Shown here: positions 8,648-17,300 of the stretch, one piece after another
Position numbering within the stretch: the first letter of the stretch is position 1
How the letters are laid out: every line of letters starts with the position of its first letter
Origin: a bacterium
GTDB taxonomy: Bacteria > Krumholzibacteriota > Krumholzibacteriia > LZORAL124-64-63
Direction of reading: 5' to 3'
Assembly: GCA_020440705.1 (NCBI GenBank)
Contig: JAGRNP010000028.1
Coordinates: forward strand, 1-36,520
DNA length: 36,520 bases
Made by a program: the position numbers and the translations under genes
The notes under the pieces: generated by a model
What the model was told of the DNA's origin: nothing
Seen by the model: the letters and a program-made list of their open reading frames with translations, nothing else
Databases searched by the model: none

Positions 8648-10108
8648 CTACTGGATACCGGCGCCCTGGACCGGCGCCAGGCTCGCCGCGGTGGCGCCCT
8701 GCGGCAGCACCGGCTGCACCAGTCCGCGCGCCGGGGCCCGACGCATCCCGGCCGCGGGCGCGTCCGGCTCCGCGAGGGTGAGCGCTCCGGGAACGGCCCC
8801 GCTCAGGGCGGGCAGCACGTCGAGGGCCTCGCCGTAGCGGCAGGCCGGATTCCACAGACACCAGCCGCGCCCCCCGGCGTCCCGCGCCGCCCCCACCTGG
8901 GTGGCGATGTAGGCGCCGTCGTACTTCGTCACCCGGTAGGGGAAGGCCTGCAGCCAGGGCCGGATCTCGGCCTGGCCCGCCACCTGCGCCACGAAGCGCC
9001 GCGTGCCCTCGCCGATGAAGTAGTCGGGGTCGTCGCCCGGCCGCTTGCGCCCCTCGAAACCCGGGCCGAAGTGGGACGGGTAGATCATGGGGCAGATCAC
9101 GTCCACGAGGCCCGCGATGGTCGGCACGTGCTGGCCGGTGAGGGCCAGGTCCTCCATGCGGCCCCAGGCCATGATGCCGTAGAGGTCGGCGCTCACCTTC
9201 ACGCCGTAGGCCGCCAGGGTGTCCCGGGCCACGGCCAGGAAGTCGCTGATCACGGCGCGCCGGCGCAGGGCCGTATGCTCGAGATCGCCCACCCAGTCGC
9301 CCCGCCAGCCGTTGGTCGGGAAGCGCACGTAGTCGAACTGGATCTCGTCGACGCCCGCCCGGGCCAGTTCCGCAGCCAGGGCCAGGTTGTACTCCCGCAC
9401 CTCCGGCTGCGCCGGATCCATCCACACGCAGCCCCGCTCGCCCCAGGGGTTGCCGGTCGAATCCTGGAGGGCCAGATCCGGCCGGCGGTGGCCCAGTTCC
9501 CCGTCGAGGAACAGGGCGAGTCGGGCCACCGTGTACAACCCCCGGCGGTCGAAACGCGCCATCATGTCGTCGAGGGACGAGATCACCGGCGCCGAACGCC
9601 CCTTGCCCCACGACGCCAGCGGATGCCGGCTGTGGAACGAGACGCCGCCGTCGATGTCCTTGGCGTCGAAGACGACGGCGTTGCCGCCGGCCGCGACGAA
9701 GGCGTCGACCCGGCCGAGCACCGACGAGACGCCGCAGGCCGGGCCGGTCAGGTACATGCCCCTCAGCTCTTCGCCGTCCCGGACGCGGCGCCGCACCTGC
9801 GCGACCGGCTCGTCCGGCAGCACCGGCACCTTCAGCTCCTGGCCGATGCGCAGGAAGTTCGAGGTCAGGCCGTTCGCCCGCCGGATGTCCTTGAGCAGGT
9901 CGTCCAGGGAGTAGTGGTTCGTGCGGTCGCGGTAGGTCCCGCAGATCTCGATCAGGGTGTCGCCGCTGCGCACCGTGTGCACCAGGGTGTCGGGGCGGGC
10001 CGACCCGGCGAAACCGGCCACCGGTGCGATCCCGCTCAGCAGCAGCAGCACGCCGAGCCCGAGGGCTCCGTGGCGCATCGTCCTGGCTGTCGATCGTGCA
10101 GAATGCAT
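8648..10108 (-). CDS. LysM plus DUF4015 putative glycoside hydrolase, exported
   Basis: 486 aa. A basic signal peptide (about 1-35) is followed by one LysM domain (about 42-96, HTVRSGDTLIEIC to IGQELKVPV) and then a DUF4015-type TIM-barrel (Pfam PF13200 'putative glycosyl hydrolase'). The barrel motifs are AVVFDAKDIDGG, the acidic FDAKD, EIQFDYVRFPT, KVSADLYGIMAWG and VICPMIYPSHF. LysM suggests binding to peptidoglycan or another GlcNAc polymer; no activity is proven for the family from sequence alone. The ATG at 10108 was chosen because AGGTGA lies 8 bases upstream and a signal peptide follows; an upstream 67-codon extension has no such support. It is divergent from the MliC-like gene across 178 bases in which I see no convincing promoter. 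Confidence 0.8.
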   Translation of the reverse strand: MHSARSTARTMRHGALGLGVLLLLSGIAPVAGFAGSARPDTLVHTVRSGDTLIEICGTYRDRTNHYSLDDLLKDIRRANGLTSNFLRIGQELKVPVLPDEPVAQVRRRVRDGEELRGMYLTGPACGVSSVLGRVDAFVAAGGNAVVFDAKDIDGGVSFHSRHPLASWGKGRSAPVISSLDDMMARFDRRGLYTVARLALFLDGELGHRRPDLALQDSTGNPWGERGCVWMDPAQPEVREYNLALAAELARAGVDEIQFDYVRFPTNGWRGDWVGDLEHTALRRRAVISDFLAVARDTLAAYGVKVSADLYGIMAWGRMEDLALTGQHVPTIAGLVDVICPMIYPSHFGPGFEGRKRPGDDPDYFIGEGTRRFVAQVAGQAEIRPWLQAFPYRVTKYDGAYIATQVGAARDAGGRGWCLWNPACRYGEALDVLPALSGAVPGALTLAEPDAPAAGMRRAPARGLVQPVLPQGATAASLAPVQGAGIQ

Positions 10109-10286
10109 GGCTGCCGTCACCTGTTTCGTTGCAACTCGAAATCCTGCAGGCCTTTCGGACCCTCGTGGGAGGTTCGTGCAATTCCCGAGCCGAATCCGGA
10201 CGGGCCGGAAACCGGGACGGGTGGACACGCGCCCGCGCCCGTGCGACGATGGCGCCGCCCGTGCGATCCCCGTCCCGGAGGCCGTC

Positions 10287-10988
10287 ATGAAACGTGTGCT
10301 GCTCGTCATCGCCCTGGTCGCCGTCGCCCTGGTCGGCGTGCGGGCCGCCTACCGCGCCGCCCGGGTGCCCCAGCTGCCGACGGCCCCCGCCCAGGGCGCC
10401 CCGCGCCCCGACCCCGGCCCCCTGCCCATGCAGGCCTTCGTCTCGGCGACCGGCCAGCACTACCTCGCCGTCTACGACCGCGAGAACCACACGGCGACCC
10501 TGCTCGATGCGGTGGGGACCCATGCGCTCGCGCCGGTGCGCACGGCTTCCGGTGCCCGCTACGAGGGCGACGGCCGCATGCTGTGGACGAAGGGCGGGGA
10601 GGCGATCCTGGAGATCGACGGCACCCCGGTCGCGGGGCTGACGGTGAGCGGACGCCAGGCCCTGCTCGAGCGCCACTGGCGGGGAGGCGTCACGCTGCTC
10701 GCCTCCGGCACCGAGCCGGACTGGTTCCTGGCGGTGCGGCCCGACGGCGCGGAGTTCATCCTCGGCGGCTACGCCGAACGGCACGAACTCCCCGCCGCGG
10801 AGCACGACTGGCCACCCGGCCTGGCGCCGGCGGGCCGCTACGTCTTCGGCCGCGGCGACGGAGCCGCGGTGCTGACGATCACGCCCGGCGCGTGCCTGGA
10901 CGCCATGTCCGGCGAGCCCTACGCGGCCGCGGCGAGCCTCGCCTTCGACGGACGCACCTGGACCGGTTGCGCCCTCGGCCTGCGCTGA
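10287..10988 (+). CDS. MliC-like (lysozyme inhibitor) / COG3650-type envelope protein
   Basis: 233 aa with an N-terminal signal or anchor (MKRV basic start, hydrophobic to about residue 20, no lipobox Cys). The middle part (about 45-115) resembles the MliC/PliC C-type lysozyme inhibitor fold, with the hallmark ASGARYEGDGRMLWTKGGEA. The C-terminal part contains CLDAMSG followed by WTGCA, like the COG3650 family of small envelope proteins, where two Cys bracket the segment. The usual first Cys of the MliC strand is absent (F in QAFVSATGQ). GGAGG at 10276-10280 supports the ATG. Inhibition of lysozyme-like enzymes is inferred from family resemblance only; the neighbouring cell-wall-related gene on the other strand fits an envelope role. 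Confidence 0.6.
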   Translation: MKRVLLVIALVAVALVGVRAAYRAARVPQLPTAPAQGAPRPDPGPLPMQAFVSATGQHYLAVYDRENHTATLLDAVGTHALAPVRTASGARYEGDGRMLWTKGGEAILEIDGTPVAGLTVSGRQALLERHWRGGVTLLASGTEPDWFLAVRPDGAEFILGGYAERHELPAAEHDWPPGLAPAGRYVFGRGDGAAVLTITPGACLDAMSGEPYAAAASLAFDGRTWTGCALGLR

Positions 10989-11031
10989 GCCGACGGCCGG
11001 CGCCGCGGTCGCCGCCGTTCCTGTTCTCCCG

Positions 11032-11060
11032 TTGTCAAATCGGACGGCCCGCGCTAGGGT
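11032..11060 (+). promoter_or_regulatory. Candidate sigma-70 promoter before the membrane protein gene
   Basis: TTGTCA at 11032-11037 and TAGGGT at 11055-11060 are separated by 17 bp. The -35 matches 5 of 6 consensus bases; the -10 is weak but starts TA and ends T. It lies 47 bases before the start codon at 11107. Confidence 0.4.
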
Positions 11061-11106
11061 ACGGTCAGCGTGCGTCCCGGAACCCGATCCCGCGAGAGTC
11101 CGCTCC

Positions 11107-12195
11107 ATGCTCCAGCCCGTCTCCTATTCCCGCTCCCTCGACCTCGGTTGGCAGCGCATGCGGCGCCTGCTGCTGCAGCCCTTCAACCTCGGCCGCTGGA
11201 TGGTGCTCGGGTTCGGGGCCTGGCTGGCCAGCCTCGCCGACGGCGACGGCGGCGGCAGCGACGGGATCCAGTTCGTCCTGGACATGGACCGCAGCGACTT
11301 CCAGCACGGGTTCGGGGGCCTGCGGGACGAGGTCGCCGATTTCATCGGCAACGGCCTGGCCCTGGGCGTGATCGTCTTCCTGGTCGTGCTGGGGATCGTG
11401 CTGGGGGTGCTCTTCCTCTGGCTGAGCAGCCGCGGACGCTTCATGTTCCTGGACAACCTGGTGCACGGGCGCACCGAGGTGGCCTATCCCTGGAGCGAAT
11501 TCGCCCGCGAGGCCGACTCCCTCTTCCTGTGGCGGCTGGTCTACGCCGTGCTCGTGCTGATCGTCATCGGGGCGCTGATCGGCGGGTTCTTCGTCGTGCT
11601 GGTGCCGGCCTCCGTCCTGGAGGTGCCGACGGCGGTGGGCCTGCCCCTGGCGATCGGGCTGGGGATCCTGCTCTTCGTGACGGCGGTGGTCGCGGGCTAC
11701 GTCGACTACTTCCTGAACCAGTTCGTGGCGCCGCTGATGCACCGCCACCGGCTGTCCACGGGCGCGGCCTGGTCACTCTTCCTGCCGCAGTTCCGCGCGC
11801 GACCCTGGCCCTTCGTGGTGATGGGCCTGTTCTCCTTCGGCCTCACGCTGGTCGGCAGCATGGTCCTGGCCCTGGCCGGGATCCTGACCTGCTGTCTGGG
11901 CCTGCTGCTGATGATGCTGCCCTACCTCGGCTCGGTGGTGACCCTGCCCCTGCCGGTCGTGATCCGCTACATGAATCTCGAGTTCCTGGGCCAGTTCGGC
12001 GACGACTTCCGCTGCCTCGCCCCCTTCGCGCCCGACCCGGCTCCCGGACCGGACGGCAGCCCGCCCCCGCCGACGCCCACGGCGGCGCCCGGCGCGGCCG
12101 GCTCAGGCGAGTTCGAGACTGACGGGGCAGTGGTCCGACCCGAGGACGTCGGCGAGGATGCCGGCCCCGACGAGCCGGGGCCGCAGGCTCCCTGA
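11107..12195 (+). CDS. Uncharacterised multi-pass inner-membrane protein
   Basis: 362 aa. Hydrophobic segments at about residues 20-40, 83-108, 142-168, 175-200 and 235-290 (probably two helices) indicate five to six TM helices, and the protein ends in a soluble Pro/Gly/Glu/Asp-rich tail (about 315-362). The N-terminal pattern (SYSRSLDLGWQRMRRLLLQPFNLGRWMVLGFGAWLA, given here as a description of residues 5-40 in two parts: SYSRSLDLGWQRM, then a Leu/Trp-rich first helix) recalls DUF4013/DUF7544-like membrane proteins, but I cannot assign a function. The ATG at 11107 follows a poor ribosome-binding site (GCGAGAG). The last 93 bases overlap the 3' end of xthA on the other strand, so its charged tail is antisense to the exonuclease active-site region. 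Confidence 0.7.
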   Translation: MLQPVSYSRSLDLGWQRMRRLLLQPFNLGRWMVLGFGAWLASLADGDGGGSDGIQFVLDMDRSDFQHGFGGLRDEVADFIGNGLALGVIVFLVVLGIVLGVLFLWLSSRGRFMFLDNLVHGRTEVAYPWSEFAREADSLFLWRLVYAVLVLIVIGALIGGFFVVLVPASVLEVPTAVGLPLAIGLGILLFVTAVVAGYVDYFLNQFVAPLMHRHRLSTGAAWSLFLPQFRARPWPFVVMGLFSFGLTLVGSMVLALAGILTCCLGLLLMMLPYLGSVVTLPLPVVIRYMNLEFLGQFGDDFRCLAPFAPDPAPGPDGSPPPPTPTAAPGAAGSGEFETDGAVVRPEDVGEDAGPDEPGPQAP

Positions 12196-12855
12196 GATCA
12201 GGAAGTAGTCCAGACGCCAGCCGATGTTCCGTTCGCGCACGCCCTTGCGGTTGCTCCACCAGGTGTAGTGTCCCCCCCCCGGCTCGAACTCCCGGAACGT
12301 GTCGACGAAGCCCGCCGCGAGGATGTTGTCGAAACCCGCCCGCTCCTCGTCGGTGAAGCCGGCGTTGCCACGATTGGGCCCCGGATTGGCCAGGTCGATC
12401 TCCCGGTGCGAGACGTTCAGGTCGCCGCAGAAGACCACCGGCTTGGTCTTCTCCAGCCGGCGCACGAACTTCAGGAAGTCCCGGTCCCACTGGTTCTGGC
12501 GGTAGTCCAGGCGCGTCAGCTCGCGCTGGGCGTTGGGCGTGTACACGGTGACGACGAAGAAGTCGTCGTACTCGGCGGTGAGCACGCGCCCCTCGGTGTC
12601 GTGGTCGGCGATGCCGAGGCCCGGGAACACGGCCCGCGGCCGCGTGCGGCTGAGAATGGCCGTGCCGGAATAGCCCCGCTTGAGGGCCGGATTCCAGAAC
12701 ATGCCGTAGTCCGGCAGGTCGAGCGTCACCTGCTCGGGCAGCGCGCGCACCTCCTGCAGGCAGATCACATCGGCGCCGTCGCGCCGCACGAAGTCCTCGA
12801 ACCCCTTGTCGAGGCAGGCCCGCAGGCCGTTCACGTTCCAGGAAATCAATCGCAT
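12103..12855 (-). CDS. xthA: Exodeoxyribonuclease III (AP endonuclease)
   Basis: 250 aa, cytoplasmic, Mg-dependent 3'-5' exonuclease and AP endonuclease of base-excision repair (EEP superfamily). All catalytic motifs are visible: SWNVNGLRA at the N-terminus, metal-binding E35 in CLQEVR, the Tyr region VTVYTPN, FCGDLNVSH with the Asp/Asn pair, WRLDYFLIS, and the terminal SDHCPVSLEL with the general-base His. GGGAGC lies five bases before the ATG. It follows the sulfatase-like gene after 45 bases on the same strand and could be co-transcribed with it. Its 3' end overlaps the convergent membrane-protein gene by 93 bases. Confidence 0.95.
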   Translation of the reverse strand: MRLISWNVNGLRACLDKGFEDFVRRDGADVICLQEVRALPEQVTLDLPDYGMFWNPALKRGYSGTAILSRTRPRAVFPGLGIADHDTEGRVLTAEYDDFFVVTVYTPNAQRELTRLDYRQNQWDRDFLKFVRRLEKTKPVVFCGDLNVSHREIDLANPGPNRGNAGFTDEERAGFDNILAAGFVDTFREFEPGGGHYTWWSNRKGVRERNIGWRLDYFLISGSLRPRLVGAGILADVLGSDHCPVSLELA

Positions 12856-12900
12856 GCGAGCTCCCGTTCGCGGGTGGTTTGGTCGGGTTGCGGTTCCGGA

Positions 12901-14316
12901 TCAGCGGACGTAGCCCAGCGACCGCAGCTTCTCGCGGGTGGCCTCGTCCAGTTCGACTTCGCTGCGCCCGCCGGGGCGGTAGGCCGCGAGCTCCTGTTCG
13001 AGCAGCGCCCGCAGCGCCTTCACGTCGCCCGGTCGTTCGGCGAAGACGTTGTGCTCCTGCCCCGGATCGGCCGCCAGGTCGTGCAGCTGCACCTCGCCGT
13101 CGTCGGCCAGGGTCAGGCGCACGTCGCCCACCCGGATCGAGCGCAGGGCACGGTCGATGGCGCCCCGGTCGAGGTCGGGGTTCAGCCGGGCCAGCGAGCC
13201 GACCAGATGCCCCTGGGGGCGGGCGTATTCGGCCACGAGGGCCCGCCCCGCCGGCGCCGGCCCGCCCAGCAGCGAACGGCTGTGGGGCGTGGGCACGGGC
13301 GCGGTGAAGCCGGCCAGGTCGCCGACCGTGGCGAAGATGTCGCTCAGCAGCACCGGCTCCGTGCGTTCGCCCGCGGCCAGCAGCCCCGGCGCGCGCACGA
13401 TCAGCGGCACCGCCAGCAGCGACTCGTGCAGGCTGAACTGGTGGTCGACCAGACCGTGGTCGCCCAGATTCTCCCCGTGATCCGAGCAGACGATCAGCAC
13501 GGTGTCCTCGACGTGACCGGCCTCGGTCAGCGCCGCGACGATGCCGCCGAGCAGGCCGTCGACCGTGGCCACGTCGCCCCAGTAGAGATCGCGGTGGCGG
13601 GCCCAGTCCACCTCGCCGAAGGCGTGCAGACCGGCCTGGTACTCCATGCCCCATTCGCCCGTCACCAGGTCGTCCGGGTCGCGCTGCGGCAACAGGTGGC
13701 GCCGCACGTCGGCCGGCGGGTCGTAGGGCAGATGGGCCTCGAGCAGGTTGACGAAGGCGAAGAACGGCTGTTCCGGACCGCGGCTCCGCAGCCAGCGGCG
13801 GAACCAGCCCACCGAGGCGCGGCCGCCCTGGTCGCCCCGCCAGGTGCCCGCGTCGCCGGCGACGCCGCCCTGCACGGGCGCCTCCTGCACGGTGGCGAAG
13901 CCGCGCAGCAGGCCGGTGGTGCGGTCGCTCAGCCAGGGATTGGAGTAGAACGCGGCCGTGGCGTAGCCCGCCTGGCCGAGCAGTTCGGCGAGGGTCGTCT
14001 TGTCGGCGTCGAGGCGGGGATTCTGGTGGGTGCAGTGGTGCCCCGCCGCCAGCAGGCCGGTGAACATGGACGCGTGGGACGGGACCGTCCAGGGCGCGGT
14101 GGCCCAGGCGTTGGTGAAGACCGTGCTCTCGGCCGCCAGGGCCGCCAGGACCGGACGGGCGGCCGGATCGCGGGCCGCGACATCTTCGCGCACCGTGTCG
14201 AGCACGACGAGCACGATGTTCGGTCGGGGCGCGGGCTCGCCGCAACCACCGGCGAGGAACGCGGCGACCCCGAAACAGGCCACGATGAGGAACAGGCGGA
14301 ACGGCGCCCGGAGCAT
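12901..14316 (-). CDS. Sulfatase-like (alkaline phosphatase superfamily) lipoprotein
   Basis: 471 aa, probably exported and lipid-anchored: a hydrophobic signal ends in LAGGC with Cys25. The core is the sulfatase fold, with metal-binding D40 in NIVLVVLDTVR, the nucleophile region WTVPSHASMFTG, a second metal site in VCSDHGENLGDHG and a long C-terminal part ending in KLRSLGYVR, which is typical of this sulfatase subgroup. Where formylglycine sulfatases have C/S-x-P-x-R, this protein reads T77-V-P-S-H, so sulfate ester cleavage by formylglycine is not expected; it may be a phosphoesterase or phosphotransferase-like member. AGGTGA lies five bases before the ATG at 14316. It starts 47 bases after cusA ends and may belong to the same transcript. 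Confidence 0.8.
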   Translation of the reverse strand: MLRAPFRLFLIVACFGVAAFLAGGCGEPAPRPNIVLVVLDTVREDVAARDPAARPVLAALAAESTVFTNAWATAPWTVPSHASMFTGLLAAGHHCTHQNPRLDADKTTLAELLGQAGYATAAFYSNPWLSDRTTGLLRGFATVQEAPVQGGVAGDAGTWRGDQGGRASVGWFRRWLRSRGPEQPFFAFVNLLEAHLPYDPPADVRRHLLPQRDPDDLVTGEWGMEYQAGLHAFGEVDWARHRDLYWGDVATVDGLLGGIVAALTEAGHVEDTVLIVCSDHGENLGDHGLVDHQFSLHESLLAVPLIVRAPGLLAAGERTEPVLLSDIFATVGDLAGFTAPVPTPHSRSLLGGPAPAGRALVAEYARPQGHLVGSLARLNPDLDRGAIDRALRSIRVGDVRLTLADDGEVQLHDLAADPGQEHNVFAERPGDVKALRALLEQELAAYRPGGRSEVELDEATREKLRSLGYVR

Positions 14317-14363
14317 GAAGTCACCTCGCACGACGGGGAAAGCACGACGCCCCGTAAGGTACA

Positions 14364-17300
14364 TCACATCCCGGTGCGGGCCAACCTCCGCTCCTCGCGC
14401 AGGCAGTACAGGGTCGGCACCGTGAACAGCGTGATCAGGGCGACGACCATGCCCCCGAACGAGGGAATCGCCATGGGGATCATGATGTCCGACCCGCGGC
14501 CGGTGAGCGTCAGCACCGGCAGCAGGGCCAGGATCGTCGTGGCGCTGGTCATCAGGGCCGGCCGCACGCGCCGTTCGGCCGCCGCCACCGTGGCCCGCCG
14601 CACGCCGCGGCGGTCGTCCGGGCGGCGTTCGCGGAAGCTGATGTCCAGGTACGTGGCCATGAGCACGCCGTCGTCGGTGGCGATGCCGAAGAGCGCCAGG
14701 AAGCCCACCCAGATCGCCACGCTCAGGTTGATCGGATGGATCGCGAAGAGATCGCGCAGGTCGACGCCGAACAGGTGCAGGTCCAGGAACCAGTGCTGGC
14801 CGTAGAGCCATACCATGACGAAGCCGCCGGCCCAGGCCACGAACACGCCCGCGAAGACCATGGTCGTCGTCAGCACCGAGCGGAACTGCAGGTACAGCAC
14901 GAGGAAGATCAGCAGCAGGGCCACCGGCAGCACGACCGACAGCGTGCGCTCCGAGCGCACCTGGTTCTCAAAACTGCCGGCGAAGACGTAGCTCACGCCG
15001 GTCGGCAGGGCGAGCGTGCCCGCCGCGCGCAGGTCGCGCAGGTGGGCCGCCGCGCGCTCGACGACGTCGACCTCGGCCTCGGCGGCGTCCTTGTCGAAGA
15101 TCACGTAGCCCACCAGGAAGGTGTCTTCGCTCTTGATGGTCATGGGGCCGCGCACGTAGCGGATGTCCACCAGGCTTCCCAGCGGCACCTGCACGCCGTC
15201 GGCGCCGGTCACCAGGATGCCCCTGATCTCGTCGAGGTCGTCCCGCCGCTCGCGCTGGTAGCGCACGAGCACCGGGAAGCGCTCGCGCCCCTCGACGCTG
15301 GTCGTCGCCTTGACGCCGCCCACGGCGGCCTGGACGACCTGCTGCACGCGGTCGACGGTCAGGCCGTGGCGCGCGATCTCGTCGCGCAGCACGTGCAGTT
15401 CGAGGTAGGGCTTGCCCACGACCCGATCGGCGATGACCGTGGCCGCGTTCACTCCCGGCACCTCCTTGAGGTGCTTCTCGAGCTCGAGGGCCGCCGTCTC
15501 GATGGCCTCGAGGCTGGGCCCGCGCACCTTGACGCCCATGGGCGCGCGCATGCCGCTCTGCAGCATGACCAGCCGCGTCGAGATGGGCTGCAGCCTGGGC
15601 GCCGAGGTCGTGCCGGGGATCTTCGCCACCCGCACGATCTCCTGCCAGATGTCGTCCTCGGACGTGATCCCGTCGCGCCACTGCCGGAAGAAGCGTCCCC
15701 GGCCGTCGGGAATCAGCTCGCCGTGCTCGTCGCGCACGAACTCCCCGTCCCGGAACCGGTACCGCTGGCGCTCGCCCCGGTCGTTGAGGCGGAACTCCGC
15801 CTTGTAGTTGATCACGGTCTCGATCATGGAGATGGGTGCCGGGTCCAGCGCCGTCTGCGCCCGCCCCAGCTTGCCCACGACCTGCTCCACCTCGGGAATC
15901 GAGGCGATGGCCATGTCCAGCTTGGCCAGGACGTCGTTGGCCTCGCCGATGGAGGCGTGGGGCATGGTCGTCGGCATGTAGAGGAACGAACCTTCGTCCA
16001 GGGGCGGCATGAATTCCTTGCCGAGTCCCGGGAAGGCGTGGCGCGGGCCGGACCAGACGCGCGACCACGTCGAACCGTCGGCGCCCCCGGCCCCCGCCCC
16101 CGGCAGGAAGGCGAAGACGCGGTCGAATCCGAGCCACGCCATGGCCCCCCAGGCCACCAGCAGCAGGGGCAGGGCCAGGAAAAGGGCCTTGTGGTCGAGA
16201 CACCACCCCAGCAGACGCGGGTACACGCGGCCGAACCCGCCGAACAGGCCGAGCACCCCGCCGACCACCACCAGCACGAAGAGGATGTTCAGCAGCAGGC
16301 TGCGCTCCGGTCCCAGGGGCAGCCAGCTGTCGGCCAGGAAGACGGCGGCGACGATCGCCAGGACGTAGTTGAGCAGTCCCCGCTCCCGCCACCAGGGCGC
16401 CGACGTCGGGACCGTCGCGGCGACGCGGCGGCGTCCGAAGCGCCCGCGCCCCAGGCCCAGCAGCAGGTGCACCACCGGCGGGATCACCACGATGGCGATG
16501 AGCACCGACGCGAACAGGGCGAAGGTCTTGGTGAAGGCCAGCGGCCGGAACAGTTTCCCCTCGGCCGCGACCAGGGTGAACACCGGCAGGAAGCCGATGA
16601 TCGTCGTGGCCACGGCCGTCAGCACCGCGCTGCCCACCTCGGTGCTGGCTTCGTGCACCAGGTCGCGCAGCGGGCGGTCGCCGTCCTCGCGTGCGCGCCG
16701 CGACAGGATGTTCTCCACCAGGATCACGCCCATGTCGACCATCGTGCCGATGGCGATGGCGATGCCCGAGAGCGCCACGATGTTCGCGTCGACCTTCATC
16801 AGCTTCATGGCGATGAAGACCATCAGCACCGCCAGCGGCAACAGCCCCGCCACGACCAGGCCGCCGCGCAGGTTCCGCACCATGACGATCACCACGATGA
16901 TGGTGATCAGGATCTCGAGCCGCAGCGCCTCGTTCAGCGTGCCGAGGGTCTCGTGGATCAGGCCGGTGCGGTCGTAGAAGGGCACCACCGTGACCCGGCT
17001 CGTGCGTCCGTCCGGCAGGGTGCGGACCGGCAACGACGGCGCGATCTCGGCGATCTTCGCCTTCACCCGGGTGATGACCGCGAGGGGGTTCTCCCCCGAG
17101 CGCACGACCACGACCCCGCCCACGGCCTCGGCGCCCTCCTTGTCCAGGGCGCCCCGACGCAGGGCCGGCCCGACGCCCACCGTCGCGATGTCGCCGAGCA
17201 GCACCGGCACGTTGTCCTGCACCGTCACGACGCTGCGCTCGAGGTCGGCCACGCCGGCGATCGTCCCCACGCCGCGCACCACGTACTCCACGCGGTTGAT

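Noticed and set aside
10130-10144. GG-N10-GC pattern (AGGATTTCGAGTTGCA on the minus strand) before the DUF4015 gene
   Set aside because: The -24 part is poor beyond GG, and a start point near 10119 would fall inside the ribosome-binding site, so a sigma-54 promoter is unlikely.
12271-12281. Run of nine C inside xthA as a possible frameshift
   Set aside because: The xthA frame is uninterrupted and the residues on both sides match the family, so no error is indicated.
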